Below are positions 1 through 9,207 of a stretch of DNA of 64,000 bases, piece by piece. Both the position numbers and the translations under genes were made by a program. Source of the stretch: an uncultured Candidatus Nemicrothrix sp. (lineage in GTDB: Bacteria > Actinomycetota > Acidimicrobiia > Acidimicrobiales > UBA8592); NCBI GenBank assembly GCA_913046155.1, contig CAJWRY010000002.1, positions 6,555 through 70,554 on the forward strand. The letters run 5' to 3'. Every line of letters begins with the position of its first letter. Within the stretch, counting starts at the first letter, position 1. Below the pieces are notes generated by a model. That model saw only the letters and a program-made list of their open reading frames with translations, did no database searches and had not been told where the DNA came from.

Positions 1-22
1 GGGCTATAAAACATCATGAAAA

Positions 23-1696
23 TTAGCGGCTAATGGCTTTGTATTTAATTCGAGTCGGTTGATTATTACTCCCAAACTCTTTCCGAAGGAAGGCCTCATA
101 TTCACTAAAATTTCCTTCAAACCACCGGACTGCAGAATTTCCCTCAAAGGCAAGCACGTGAGTAGCAATTCTGTCAAGGAACCAACGGTCGTGGCTAATT
201 ACCACAGCACAGCCTGCGAAATCCTCAAGCCCCCCCTCCAAAGCTCGTAAAGTATCTACATCTAAATCATTCGTTGGCTCGTCCAAAAGCAATACGTTAG
301 AGCCGCTCTTGAGTACCTTTGCCAGGTGAACCCTGTTACGCTCACCACCTGATAAATCTCCAACAAGCTTTTGTTGGTCTGATCCTCGGAAGTTAAAGGA
401 AGCTGTGTACGCTCGTCCATTCACTTCTTTCCCCCCGATTATTAGATTATCAACACCGCCGGTTATCTCTTCATAAACACTTCTAGACGGGTCAAGAGAC
501 TCTCGTGATTGATCAACATATCCGAGATCAACTGTCGGCCCGATGGTTATTTTGCCCGAATCAACAGGTTCAGTTCCTGTCAATAGTTTGAACAACGTAG
601 ATTTTCCAGCCCCATTAGCCCCAACTATTCCAACAATCCCAGCTTTGGGCAAAGAAAATGATAAGTCCTCTATCAAGAGCTTTTCACCGAAACTCTTCGA
701 AAGTCCATCAACCTCAATAACAAGGTCGCCAAGTCTTTGGTCAACGGGGATATTAATTTGGAGTTCCCTTTGAGAGCGATCGCTAGATTTAGATTCTGCG
801 AGAAGCTTATCATAGGCCGCCAATCGAGCTTTCCCTTTTGCTTGACGGGCCTTTGGAGCCATTCGCACCCATTCAAGTTCACGAGCTAAAGTTCTCTGCC
901 GTGCCGCGTCCTTGTTCTTTTCGTCGGACAAACGCTTTTCTTTTTGTTCCAACCAACTTGAGTAGTTTCCTTGATAGGGAATTCCACGTCCTCTATCCAG
1001 CTCAAGGATCCACTCAGCGACATTGTCTAGGAAATAACGGTCGTGGGTTATTGCCACAACTGTGCCGACATAATCGCTGAGAAAACGTTCCAGCCAAGCA
1101 ACTGATTCTGCATCAAGATGATTAGTGGGTTCGTCAAGAAGAAGTAAATCCGGCTTTGAAAGAAGCAGCTTGCATAACGCAACTCTGCGCGTCTCGCCAC
1201 CCGACAGGTTTTGAACGCTTGAGTCACCAGGCGGCAGCCTAAGGGCATCCATAGCTATCTCCACCATCCGTTGAAGATCCCATGCTCCCGCAGCCTCAAT
1301 TTTTCCTTCAATCTCAGCTTGCAAAGATCCAAGCTTTTCAAAATCTGCATCTGGATCGGACCAAGCCGCCAAGACTTGGTCATAATCTTCTAATAGTGAA
1401 GCTACTTCCCCGACTCCATCCATTACGTTCTCATGGACTGTCTTTTCAGTGTTTAACTTTGGTTCTTGGGGCAAGTACCCAACAGTAAATGAAGGTGTCA
1501 ACCTTGCCTCGCCTGTAAACCCATCGTCTAGACCAGCCATAATTTTAAGCAACGAAGACTTTCCTGCACCATTCATACCCAATACACCTATCTTCGCTCC
1601 TGGAAAAAAAGAGAGGCTTATGTCCTTGAGGACCTCGCGATCTGGAGGGTAGAACCGAGAGCATTTGTGCATAGTGAAGATGTATTCATGAGCCAT
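23..1696 (-). CDS. ettA: Energy-dependent translational throttle protein EttA (ABC-F ATPase)
   Basis: ABC-F proteins of the EttA branch bind the ribosomal E site and couple the first elongation steps to the ATP/ADP ratio; they act in the cytosol and have no membrane segments. The 557-residue protein has the usual EttA length. Two ABC cassettes are visible: Walker A at about 40-48 and 359-367, LSGGE signatures at about 164 and 448, and Walker B DEPTNHLD and DEPTNDLD at about 188 and 472. The basic linker between them (about 240-310, containing VRMAPKARQAKGKAR) is the ribosome-contacting P-site tRNA interaction motif. The opening residues through SLSFFPGAKIGVLG are typical of EttA. The ATG start has no clear Shine-Dalgarno (SD) sequence. 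It is divergent from the HAD gene across 82 bp. Confidence 0.95.
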   Translation of the reverse strand: MAHEYIFTMHKCSRFYPPDREVLKDISLSFFPGAKIGVLGMNGAGKSSLLKIMAGLDDGFTGEARLTPSFTVGYLPQEPKLNTEKTVHENVMDGVGEVASLLEDYDQVLAAWSDPDADFEKLGSLQAEIEGKIEAAGAWDLQRMVEIAMDALRLPPGDSSVQNLSGGETRRVALCKLLLSKPDLLLLDEPTNHLDAESVAWLERFLSDYVGTVVAITHDRYFLDNVAEWILELDRGRGIPYQGNYSSWLEQKEKRLSDEKNKDAARQRTLARELEWVRMAPKARQAKGKARLAAYDKLLAESKSSDRSQRELQINIPVDQRLGDLVIEVDGLSKSFGEKLLIEDLSFSLPKAGIVGIVGANGAGKSTLFKLLTGTEPVDSGKITIGPTVDLGYVDQSRESLDPSRSVYEEITGGVDNLIIGGKEVNGRAYTASFNFRGSDQQKLVGDLSGGERNRVHLAKVLKSGSNVLLLDEPTNDLDVDTLRALEGGLEDFAGCAVVISHDRWFLDRIATHVLAFEGNSAVRWFEGNFSEYEAFLRKEFGSNNQPTRIKYKAISR

Positions 1697-1766
1697 TGAC
1701 TTGAGGGTACCTTACCTTTGAAAGCTTTTGGTTATTTCTGACTATGTCTTGCGGCATCGCAAGTCG

Positions 1767-1772
1767 TATGAT
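1767..1772 (+). promoter_or_regulatory. Candidate -10 box (TATGAT) for a leaderless HAD gene
   Basis: TATGAT matches five of six bases of the sigma70-type -10 consensus and ends exactly 6 nt before the ATG at 1779. That spacing would place the transcription start at the start codon. No SD is present and no good -35 is visible. Confidence 0.4.
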
Positions 1773-1778
1773 CAAGCA

Positions 1779-2426
1779 ATGATCAAAGCGATACTTTTTG
1801 ATTTCGGGGGAGTAATCACGACGAGTCCTTTTGATGCGTTCGGAGAGTACGAGAGAGAGGCAGAAATACCATCGGGAGTCATTCGGAAGATCAACAGCAT
1901 CAACCCAGATACGAACGCGTGGGCGAAATATGAACGCAACGAAGTAACTAGAGATCAATTTATCTCGTCGTTTGAGGACGAGGCTGTTGCTCTTGGAGTT
2001 AGTCTCAGCGCTGAACGCGTGTTGAAATGTCTCGAAACAACAATTCGCCCAAATATGGTAGATGCCATGAAGTCACTCAGAAAAGAATACAAGTTGGCCA
2101 TCCTGACAAATAATCTCCAACAAAGCTCTAATGATTCAACCGGAGATAAAAAAAGCCCCACAGCCCACCTAGAGATGGTGATTGACTTAGTTGACCATGT
2201 CATAGAGTCTTCAAAGATAGGAGTAAGGAAACCTGAAAGGGCATTCTATGAAGAGGCATGTCGAGTAGTCGGCGCTGACTCAGCTGAATGTGTTTTCCTG
2301 GACGATTTGGGTATTAATCTCAAACCAGCCCGTCAAATGGGCATGCGTACAATTAAGGTGATGAGTGAACAACAAGCACTTGATGACTTATATGAAGTCT
2401 TGAGCGAAAATAAATATAAGGATTGA
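1779..2426 (+). CDS. HAD-superfamily hydrolase (soluble epoxide hydrolase N-domain-like phosphatase)
   Basis: A 215-residue haloacid-dehalogenase fold protein. Motif I is FDFGGV near the N terminus (nucleophile Asp8, with Gly where many HADs have a second Asp). Motif III lysine is in SKIGVRKPE, and motif IV is CVFLDDLGINL. The DFGGV form and the spacing resemble the phosphatase domain of soluble epoxide hydrolase and ACAD10-like proteins, so a small phosphate ester is a likely substrate, but none can be named. I chose ATG 1779 over an upstream in-frame TTG at 1728 because the HAD core begins right after it and a -10-like TATGAT lies 6 nt upstream. The stop is 5 nt before xthA, so the two are probably co-transcribed. 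Confidence 0.8.
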   Translation: MIKAILFDFGGVITTSPFDAFGEYEREAEIPSGVIRKINSINPDTNAWAKYERNEVTRDQFISSFEDEAVALGVSLSAERVLKCLETTIRPNMVDAMKSLRKEYKLAILTNNLQQSSNDSTGDKKSPTAHLEMVIDLVDHVIESSKIGVRKPERAFYEEACRVVGADSAECVFLDDLGINLKPARQMGMRTIKVMSEQQALDDLYEVLSENKYKD

Positions 2427-2431
2427 AAATA

Positions 2432-3211
2432 ATGCGAATCGCCACATGGAATGTTAACTCCTTGAAAGCGAGAATGCCGAGAGTGGTTGACTGGGTTAAT
2501 AGATTTAATCCATCCGTTCTATGCATACAAGAAACGAAGATGGCTTCTGACGCGTTCCCACATTCCGTCTTCAAAGAGATGGGTTATGAAAGCGTGCACA
2601 ATGGCGAAGGTAGGTGGAATGGCGTTGCGATCCTAAGCAACGTTGGCTTAGATGACGTATATTACGGCTTTGATGATGGCAAGCCAGAGGATCCTGACGC
2701 CCGAATTATTTGGGCAACTTGTAACGGCGTTCGAGTTGCCAGTGCATATATTCCCAATGGGCGAGAAGTAGGGCATGACCACTACCATTACAAACTTGAT
2801 TGGTTATCGAGATTGAGATCTCACCTCGAACTAAATAATAACCCAAGTGAAAACCTCGCCATTCTTGGCGATTTTAACGTCGCTCCAGAAGATCAAGATG
2901 TCTGGGATATCAATTCGTTCAAAGGAGCGACTCACGTAAGTGAGCCTGAGAGGGATGCTTTCTTTCAAATATTAGATTGGGGGCTCATTGACTCCCTTCG
3001 CTATCAAAACCCTGAAGAGGCAGGGGTCTATACATTTTGGGATTATCGTCAGGGTAGCTTCTACAAGAAAATGGGAATGAGAATTGACTTTATATTGCCG
3101 ACAATTGCAATGAATCAAAATTTAGAAACTATCGTTGTGGATAGAAACGCGCGAAAAGGTGAAAAGCCTTCGGACCATGCGCCTGTTGTCGCTGACTTTT
3201 CTCTGGGTTAA
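2432..3211 (+). CDS. xthA: Exodeoxyribonuclease III
   Basis: AP endonuclease and 3'-5' exonuclease of base-excision repair, 259 residues, the normal length for the family. The endonuclease/exonuclease/phosphatase fold residues are in place: WNVNS at 6-10, IQETK with metal-binding Glu34, GDFNVAP with Asp147 and Asn149, and the terminal SDHAP with His249. The ATG at 2432 is preceded by AAGGA at 2418-2422, which decides it over the in-frame TTG at 2423 that would overlap the previous stop. It ends 4 bp short of the stop codon of the convergent permease gene, leaving no room for a separate terminator for either transcript. Confidence 0.95.
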   Translation: MRIATWNVNSLKARMPRVVDWVNRFNPSVLCIQETKMASDAFPHSVFKEMGYESVHNGEGRWNGVAILSNVGLDDVYYGFDDGKPEDPDARIIWATCNGVRVASAYIPNGREVGHDHYHYKLDWLSRLRSHLELNNNPSENLAILGDFNVAPEDQDVWDINSFKGATHVSEPERDAFFQILDWGLIDSLRYQNPEEAGVYTFWDYRQGSFYKKMGMRIDFILPTIAMNQNLETIVVDRNARKGEKPSDHAPVVADFSLG

Positions 3212-3215
3212 TTCG

Positions 3216-5297
3216 TCAAACTGAATTAGCTAATTCATCAGACCCAGGAAGTTCGCCAATTGGCCCGATAATGGTCAGCTGATCGTCAGCATAGAGTTCC
3301 GTGTCAGGGTCAGCTCTGAGCACTCTTTCACCCCTCCGTATCGCTTCAATGTGGAGATCTTTATCCAAAGTTAGATCTTCTATTTTTTTGCCTATAAGAG
3401 AACGCATCGCTGTTTCAGGTAAGAGTGGATACTGGCCGATTTCTAACCCAGGTAAAAGTCCATCTTTTACTTCCGCTTCGTGAGCAGCATCTAATGATAC
3501 CGCAGACTTATTGTCATCTAAGTATCCTGCGAGCTCACCAGCTAAGCGAAGAGCACGGCCTGGTTTTTCTGTGGTTCCAGCAAGAAAAAATAAAGCATTC
3601 ACGCGCTCATTTCGCCCTCCCCATTCGGCAGGTATTGTGATGCCAGCCTCACTTTTTACGATTACTAGATGATCATCCTCAGCGTCATCAAAGAACGCAA
3701 CCGGTGTGGCTGTCGGGTGAGTTTGAGAAGGCTGTATCCAAAGCGAACCTGTTTCTAGAAATTGTTCGTTGACCGTATCAGCATCAATTCCTATTCGATG
3801 ACTTAAGACCTGTGAAGCGCGAGTCGCTGCTAGATCAATATCGCCATCATTCGGAACATAGAGCACTGAAGCTCTCGCAATCAGACCAGCGTAATCATCC
3901 TCAGAGCGAAGCCCGTGGCTTTGCATAGCAGCAGAAATTTCTCGATCAACACTAGTATCAGCTGCTCGACCTAACCGCTCGTAAATATGATGTATGGCGC
4001 CAGCTGTTTGCGTTGCTTTCTTCTTCCCTATGAAGTGATACCAAATAAGCGTCACAAAAGTTGCAGCGCACACCAGAAGCAATGGGAAAGACCCAAGCTT
4101 TACAATTAGATATAAAGAGATACCGATACCAAGAATTTGAGTGAAAGGATAAAGAGGAGTTTTAAAGCCTGGGGCATATGAAGAGATCTTTGCAGACCTG
4201 AGCACGATTACAGCCAAATTTACAAGAGCTAATTTAACTAAAACGAAAGCGCTTGCAAGCTTGGCGATCGCTCCTGCTCCGAAGGCGATCACCACAAATG
4301 ACATACCTGCCCCGGTTAGAATGATGCCCCAAATAGGTGTTCCAAATCTGCTGAGCTCGAGAAATTTTGTACTCATGAGCCCATCGCGACTCATAGCCAT
4401 GGGATAGCGTGCCGCTGCAAGAATTCCAGCATTAGCCGCCGAAGCGAAAGCAGCCAGTGCAGCTGCAATAACGAATCCTGCGCCGACTGCTGGCATGAAG
4501 TATTCGGCAGCAGTATGAAGGGGAGCTTGATCAACTATTAGATCATCAGCAGGTACAACCGCAACTGCTACTAATACACCGACTGTATAAACTACAGTGC
4601 TCACAAATAAAGAAACGATTACTCCAAGAGGAATATTTTTTGAAGGGTCTTCAACCTCTTCTGCGATGCTGGCAACCTTTGTTAAACCTCCGTAGCTAAC
4701 AAAAACAAGGCCGATAGCTGCAACAAATCCGCCCGACCCGCTTGTAAAGAAGGGGTCAAAATCACCCAGCCCACTATTAGTATCTGGGAGTCCAGCGATC
4801 ATGTACCAACCCATAATGCCGAGTAGAAAAGCCACCATTCCCATCTGAAGGGAAGCACTAGTCTTTGAACCAACAATATTTAAGATAGTAAAGAAAGCTA
4901 TCAAGCAGATCGCAGTGGGTTTTGCTGGCAAGTCAACGATTAAATTTAGATAAGCGCTCATCCCTACTAAAGCGAAAGCGTCCTTCATGACAAGAGACAC
5001 CCATGTGGAGACTCCACTAAGGGTTCCTCCGGCAGGACCAAGTGCTCTTGCGAGAAAATAGTAGAGCCCGCCGGCTCGCGGCATCGCCGTAGACAACTCT
5101 GATACACTAAGCATTGCGGGTAAGGCTAGAAGGCCCGCGACTAAGTAGGCAAGAACAGCAGAAGGGCCAGCTTTATCAACCGCAAAGCTGGGAAGAAAGA
5201 ACAAGCCTGCGCTAATTGTGCCACCAGTGCTTAGAACAAAGACGTGCCGAAGGCCTAAAGACCTTTGAAGATCTGAAGAAGAGTCCTTACCGGCCAT
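3216..5297 (-). CDS. APC-superfamily amino-acid permease with C-terminal regulatory domains
   Basis: The first ~425 of 693 residues form a multi-spanning permease of the amino acid-polyamine-organocation superfamily. The N-terminal signature STGGTISAGLFFLP and the following SELSTAMPRAGGLYYF are characteristic, and about twelve hydrophobic segments follow. The remaining ~265 residues are soluble. Their middle part (around FFLAGTTEKPGRALRLAG) resembles a type-2 PTS EIIA-like fold, and the last ~60 residues (GERVLRADPDTELYADDQLT) resemble the ligand-binding TrkA-C/RCK-C domain. Substrate is not predictable. The ATG at 5297 is preferred to an upstream TTG at 5312; SD is weak. It lies 38 bp downstream of uvrD2 on the same strand, and the two share no obvious function. 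Confidence 0.85.
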   Translation of the reverse strand: MAGKDSSSDLQRSLGLRHVFVLSTGGTISAGLFFLPSFAVDKAGPSAVLAYLVAGLLALPAMLSVSELSTAMPRAGGLYYFLARALGPAGGTLSGVSTWVSLVMKDAFALVGMSAYLNLIVDLPAKPTAICLIAFFTILNIVGSKTSASLQMGMVAFLLGIMGWYMIAGLPDTNSGLGDFDPFFTSGSGGFVAAIGLVFVSYGGLTKVASIAEEVEDPSKNIPLGVIVSLFVSTVVYTVGVLVAVAVVPADDLIVDQAPLHTAAEYFMPAVGAGFVIAAALAAFASAANAGILAAARYPMAMSRDGLMSTKFLELSRFGTPIWGIILTGAGMSFVVIAFGAGAIAKLASAFVLVKLALVNLAVIVLRSAKISSYAPGFKTPLYPFTQILGIGISLYLIVKLGSFPLLLVCAATFVTLIWYHFIGKKKATQTAGAIHHIYERLGRAADTSVDREISAAMQSHGLRSEDDYAGLIARASVLYVPNDGDIDLAATRASQVLSHRIGIDADTVNEQFLETGSLWIQPSQTHPTATPVAFFDDAEDDHLVIVKSEAGITIPAEWGGRNERVNALFFLAGTTEKPGRALRLAGELAGYLDDNKSAVSLDAAHEAEVKDGLLPGLEIGQYPLLPETAMRSLIGKKIEDLTLDKDLHIEAIRRGERVLRADPDTELYADDQLTIIGPIGELPGSDELANSV

Positions 5298-5335
5298 GCG
5301 AAATCTTAGCAATTTAAGTGAGTTAACTGGGAATA

Positions 5336-7063
5336 TTAGGAAAAGATTTCAATTATCTGTTCACCAAAGCGATCAATAACTACCGAACTGACCTGAGGTA
5401 TCTTGTCTAAATCTTGTATGGATTTTGGTTTTATGGAGACAAGTGCCGCAATGGCATCATCTGAGAGCACAATCTCTGGTTTAGAGTCATTAGCTTTCGC
5501 AATGTTTCTCCGCATTGAATCCAATTTATCTGCACAACTTTTCTCCCTATCAGTTGTGTTACGTTGGTGATCCGTTATATTTCGAGAACTAAGGAAGGCC
5601 CGTATTCTCTGAGATAAGACCTTCGTATCACTGACGAATTTGAATGGAGTCGGGTCTAAGAGATTAGATAGTTCCTTGATATATGTTGAAGGTTTTCTGC
5701 TTCTTTTGCTTCCTAGGGAACGATTTCTAGCCCATGAAATATGAAGCTCTTCCTCAGCCCTCGTTAACCCAACAAAGAATAGGCGACGCTCTTCTCCTAA
5801 GGCTAACTCAGTATTGGCATGGGCAATAGGATGAAACCCTTCCTCAACACCGCAGAGATGAACTATCTTCCACTCCAATCCCTTTGCTGCGTGAAGAGTA
5901 AGAATTTCGACCTCGTCGCCCCTACCTGCTCCAGCTCCGGATTCGCTATCAGATGCCACTCTAAATTTAATATCCTGATCTTTGAAAACCTCAGCAATTG
6001 GTGGTATCTGAGCATGGGTTCTGACCAATACTGCTTGGTCTCCAAGCGTGATATTGCCAATTGCGAGTTCTTTGACGAGACTGGCGACGCTACGAGCTTC
6101 TTCGTATTCATTGAGCTCTGCTCTGATAGTCGGTAATCGACCACTTTGCATTTTGGGGTTAAGACTCTCCATCGTCGGAAGAATAGAAGATGATAAGGCT
6201 AGTATTTCTGGGCTCGAACGGAAATTATCTTTCAATGTAATCGTTTGTGAATCAGGGAAATACTTCTCAAAATTATTTAGAAACCTAGAGTCAGCTCCAT
6301 TCCACGAATAAATTGCTTGGCAAGGATCTCCTACAACTGTTAACGAGCTTGTGGGTCCTAACCAAGCTTGGAGTAGCGCAAATTGTAAAGGATTGACATC
6401 TTGAAATTCATCAACAAATAAATCTCTGAATTTCCAATGACGAGCCTCTGCATAATTTGGATCTTCGGCCAAGAACTCTATTGCAAGCTGAATTATGTCA
6501 TCAAAATCAATGAAATTCTCTTTTCTTTTTAGCTCTGAGTACTTTCGAAAATACTCAGCCACCGAAGCGAAAGGGATAATATCTAACCGTCCGGCATTCC
6601 CAGCTTCCGAAATATAATCATCAGCTGAAATTCTTCTCGCAGTAGCCCAGCTAATTTCAGACAGAATAAAATTATGCTCCGTGTTATTGAAACTTTTCGG
6701 CAAGATACGCGAAAGGTAACGGCCTCGATTGCTAATTAAATCGGGTTCGTCTCTAATACCAAGATCCTTCCAGCGAGCTTTGACTTGCCTATAAGCGATT
6801 GAGTGAAACGTCCCAGTCTCCACTAATGAAGCTTCGCCCATCTGTCCCATTCTGCGTTTAATTTCATTGGCTGCTTTATTCGTAAAAGCGAGACAAAGTG
6901 AATGCTCAGGTTCTATTCGAATAGCATTTATTTGGTAAGCGATCCGGTGAGTCAGAACTCGAGTTTTCCCGGTGCCAGCTCCGGCAAGTATTCGCAAATG
7001 ACGTGTATCAGAGCGAACAGCATCAAATTGGCTCTCAGTCATGTTTTTATCAAGAAACTCCAC
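5336..7063 (-). CDS. uvrD2: UvrD2-type superfamily 1 DNA helicase with C-terminal HRDC domain
   Basis: 3'-5' DNA helicase/translocase of the UvrD/Rep family. Visible motifs are Walker A GAGTGKT (28-34), motif II VDEFQD (217-222), motif III VVGDPCQAIYSWNGAD (243-258), motif IV DNFRSS, motif V LTLHAAKGLEWK (389-399) and motif VI VGLTRAEEE (431-439). The last ~70 residues look like an HRDC domain, which marks the actinobacterial UvrD2 subgroup. At 575 residues it is shorter than the roughly 700 of mycobacterial UvrD2, and the four-cysteine zinc motif known between helicase and HRDC there is missing: only Cys510 lies in that stretch. The start is GTG, with a TAGTCT box 6 nt upstream and no SD, suggesting a leaderless mRNA. 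Confidence 0.88.
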   Translation of the reverse strand: MEFLDKNMTESQFDAVRSDTRHLRILAGAGTGKTRVLTHRIAYQINAIRIEPEHSLCLAFTNKAANEIKRRMGQMGEASLVETGTFHSIAYRQVKARWKDLGIRDEPDLISNRGRYLSRILPKSFNNTEHNFILSEISWATARRISADDYISEAGNAGRLDIIPFASVAEYFRKYSELKRKENFIDFDDIIQLAIEFLAEDPNYAEARHWKFRDLFVDEFQDVNPLQFALLQAWLGPTSSLTVVGDPCQAIYSWNGADSRFLNNFEKYFPDSQTITLKDNFRSSPEILALSSSILPTMESLNPKMQSGRLPTIRAELNEYEEARSVASLVKELAIGNITLGDQAVLVRTHAQIPPIAEVFKDQDIKFRVASDSESGAGAGRGDEVEILTLHAAKGLEWKIVHLCGVEEGFHPIAHANTELALGEERRLFFVGLTRAEEELHISWARNRSLGSKRSRKPSTYIKELSNLLDPTPFKFVSDTKVLSQRIRAFLSSRNITDHQRNTTDREKSCADKLDSMRRNIAKANDSKPEIVLSDDAIAALVSIKPKSIQDLDKIPQVSSVVIDRFGEQIIEIFS

Positions 7064-7069
7064 GAAATG

Positions 7070-7075
7070 AGACTA
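7070..7075 (-). promoter_or_regulatory. Candidate -10 box (TAGTCT) upstream of uvrD2
   Basis: On the minus strand TAGTCT fits TANNNT and ends 6 nt before the GTG start of uvrD2, the spacing expected if transcription begins at the start codon. No SD-like sequence is present. The match is weak, so this rests on the recurring 6-nt spacing seen at other genes here. Confidence 0.3.
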
Positions 7076-7144
7076 TCGTGTATATCCACCAAGTATCTAG
7101 TGAAGAAGTTATTGAAAGAAAATAAAGTACTAAAGTGATACAGG

Positions 7145-7594
7145 ATGGGTTATAAAGCACTAGCGCTAAATGACAATGAAGAAGTGATGATTGAACTTCG
7201 CAAGCACGTCCTTGCGCTAGCCAGATCGCTTATTGGATTTTTAGCACTATCTGGGCTTGTAATCTTTCTCTATTCAGTTACGGGTCAGTGGTGGCTTTTG
7301 CTCGTATGGTTTTGGTTTGCTCTAATTTTCTTCGCTAGGTATATAAATTACAGGCAGGAAAGGTTTCTTATTACTACTCAGCGTGTTGTTTTTCGCCATG
7401 GGACCTTTGAAATAAGCACCTATGAAATTCCATTGACAAACGTCACGGCAGTTATCTCACGTCAAGGTATTATAGGGCGACTCGCTGGGTATGGAACTTT
7501 GAGTATTGAGCACTCCGATAACAAGATGTCAGTCTATGAAATGCTTCCAAAGCCAGAGCTAATCAAAAGAGAACTATCTCAGCTCATGCAATAA
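7145..7594 (+). CDS. Bacterial PH-domain (bPH2, YdbS-like) membrane protein
   Basis: A 149-residue membrane-anchored protein. Two adjacent hydrophobic segments (about 27-47 and 51-70) are followed by a pleckstrin-homology-like domain with the family hallmark RFLITTQRVVFRHGTFE and then the YEIPLTNVTAV strand. Family members are small membrane proteins whose PH fold faces the cytosol; their roles are mostly unknown. It is the first gene of a plus-strand run and divergent from uvrD2 across 81 bp. There is only a weak purine stretch directly next to the ATG. Confidence 0.8.
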   Translation: MGYKALALNDNEEVMIELRKHVLALARSLIGFLALSGLVIFLYSVTGQWWLLLVWFWFALIFFARYINYRQERFLITTQRVVFRHGTFEISTYEIPLTNVTAVISRQGIIGRLAGYGTLSIEHSDNKMSVYEMLPKPELIKRELSQLMQ

Positions 7595-7678
7595 GCTTTA
7601 ATAAAAGTTAGCGGAAAGATCAGTTTGAAATAAGAATGACTTCAGTAAAGAATGTAAAAGAACTAATAGGAGGTTCTG

Positions 7679-8818
7679 GTGGGTCCACTATCAGGTAAAC
7701 GTATCGTTGAGATAGCAGGGATAGGCCCAGGCCCATTTTGTGCCATGCTATTGGCCGACCTAGGAGCGGAAATAGTCAGAGTTGACCGAGCATCAGCTGT
7801 CCCTGATATTATGCCCGATTCCCCTAACCTAGATCTTCTCAATAGAGGACGAAGATCTGTAGGCGTGAATCTCAAGACACCCGAGGGTATTGAGACTGTT
7901 CTCAAGTTAGTTCAGGAATCCGATGCGCTTATTGAAGGTTTTCGACCCGGAGTAGCAGAGCGGCTAGGCATAGGCCCTGAAGAATGTTTAGCCAGAAACC
8001 CCAAATTGATATATGGAAGGATGACCGGTTGGGGACAGGAAGGAACGTACTCTTCAATGGCAGGGCATGATATAAACTACATTGCGCTATCTGGAGTGCT
8101 GGGCATGATAGGCCGTGAGGGTGGAAAGCCCATCCCCCCAGTAAACCTTGTAGGAGATTTTGGAGGAGGGGGAATGCTTCTTGCTCTTGGAATATGTGCC
8201 GCGTTAGTTGAAACAGCTAAGAGTGAAAAGGGTCAAATAATTGACGCAGCAATGACGGATGGTTCTGCACTTCTTTCTACGATGATGCACTCATTCAAAG
8301 CAATGGGGATGTGGGGAGATCGCGGAACAAACCTTCTTGACACAGGGGCACCTTTCTATGATGTTTTCGAGTGCGCTGACGGTGAATTCATATCATTAGG
8401 TTCAATTGAGCCCCAGTTCTACTCTGAACTTCTTCGGATAACAGAAATTGACCAAAGCGAGAATCCCAAACAGATGGACAGAGCGGGATGGGCAGAAATG
8501 AAATCAAAGATAGGTGACGCAATCAAAGGGAAAACGAGATCGGAATGGGAAGAATTGATGGAAGGAACAGATGTTTGCTTTGCGCCTGTTCTCTCAATGG
8601 ATGAGGCTTATGAGCACCCTCATAACAAACAGAGGAACACATTCATTGAAATTGCAGGGGTGATGCAGCCTGCGCCGGCACCCCGTTTTAGTAGAACGCC
8701 TGCGTCAGTGTCATCTCCTCCACCTCACGCAGGTCAACATACAGAGGAAGTTCTGGCAGGTTTAGGCCTGACAAAAGATGAAATATTGATGCTCAGAGAA
8801 CAAAATATAATCAAATAA
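7679..8818 (+). CDS. Alpha-methylacyl-CoA racemase (CaiB/BaiF family, MCR-like)
   Basis: Epimerises (R)- and (S)-2-methylacyl-CoA so that branched fatty acids or sterol side chains can enter beta-oxidation. The 379-residue protein aligns closely by eye with mycobacterial MCR. The catalytic pair is present as GHDINY (His130) and NLVGDFGGG (Asp160), matching His126 and Asp156 of MCR, and the C-terminal PAPRFSRTPAS is typical. CoA-transferase members of the same superfamily use a different Asp and lack this His-Asp arrangement, so racemase is favoured. The start is GTG, firmly set by a perfect AGGAGG at 7668-7673 with 5-nt spacing. This is one of the strongest ribosome binding sites in the window, suggesting high translation. 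Confidence 0.92.
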   Translation: MGPLSGKRIVEIAGIGPGPFCAMLLADLGAEIVRVDRASAVPDIMPDSPNLDLLNRGRRSVGVNLKTPEGIETVLKLVQESDALIEGFRPGVAERLGIGPEECLARNPKLIYGRMTGWGQEGTYSSMAGHDINYIALSGVLGMIGREGGKPIPPVNLVGDFGGGGMLLALGICAALVETAKSEKGQIIDAAMTDGSALLSTMMHSFKAMGMWGDRGTNLLDTGAPFYDVFECADGEFISLGSIEPQFYSELLRITEIDQSENPKQMDRAGWAEMKSKIGDAIKGKTRSEWEELMEGTDVCFAPVLSMDEAYEHPHNKQRNTFIEIAGVMQPAPAPRFSRTPASVSSPPPHAGQHTEEVLAGLGLTKDEILMLREQNIIK

Positions 8819-8886
8819 TTTGGTCAGCTTAATTCTTTAATCACCTGAACTCCCCATAAGCCTCATGGAGCTGTCATCATTAAGAT

Positions 8887-9207
8887 ATGACAGTCATAAA
8901 AATAAATGCAATTACAGTTCCTGAAGGTATAGGTAGCGAAGTAGCAAGTAGATTTGCCGCCAGGGCAGGTGCAGTTGATGGCACCGAAGGATTTGAAGGT
9001 TTCGAGCTATGGGAACCTGAAGACGGAAGAAACCAGTGGTTGGTAGTTACGAGATGGCTTGATGATGCATCCTTTGAAAAGTGGCGATCGTCAGGACAAG
9101 CAGCTCATGCTCATAAGCCCAAAGAAGGAGTCACAGAAAAGCCTTTAAACCTATCAGCAGAGTTATGGCACTATTCAGTCTCTGTTGCTTCTCAAGAAAG
9201 CGATTGA
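8887..9207 (+). CDS. MhuD-like haem-degrading monooxygenase (ABM/IsdG fold)
   Basis: A 106-residue dimeric alpha-beta barrel protein of the antibiotic-biosynthesis-monooxygenase superfamily. The N terminus VIKINAITVPEG and the VVTRW strand match Mycobacterium tuberculosis MhuD, the non-canonical haem oxygenase that opens haem to mycobilin while releasing iron. The three MhuD active-site residues are kept: Asn7, Trp66 and a haem-ligand histidine (His74 here; position 75 in MhuD after a one-residue loop difference). It probably acts in the cytosol to recycle haem iron. The next gene, a four-helix membrane protein, overlaps or directly abuts it. Confidence 0.85.
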   Translation: MTVIKINAITVPEGIGSEVASRFAARAGAVDGTEGFEGFELWEPEDGRNQWLVVTRWLDDASFEKWRSSGQAAHAHKPKEGVTEKPLNLSAELWHYSVSVASQESD

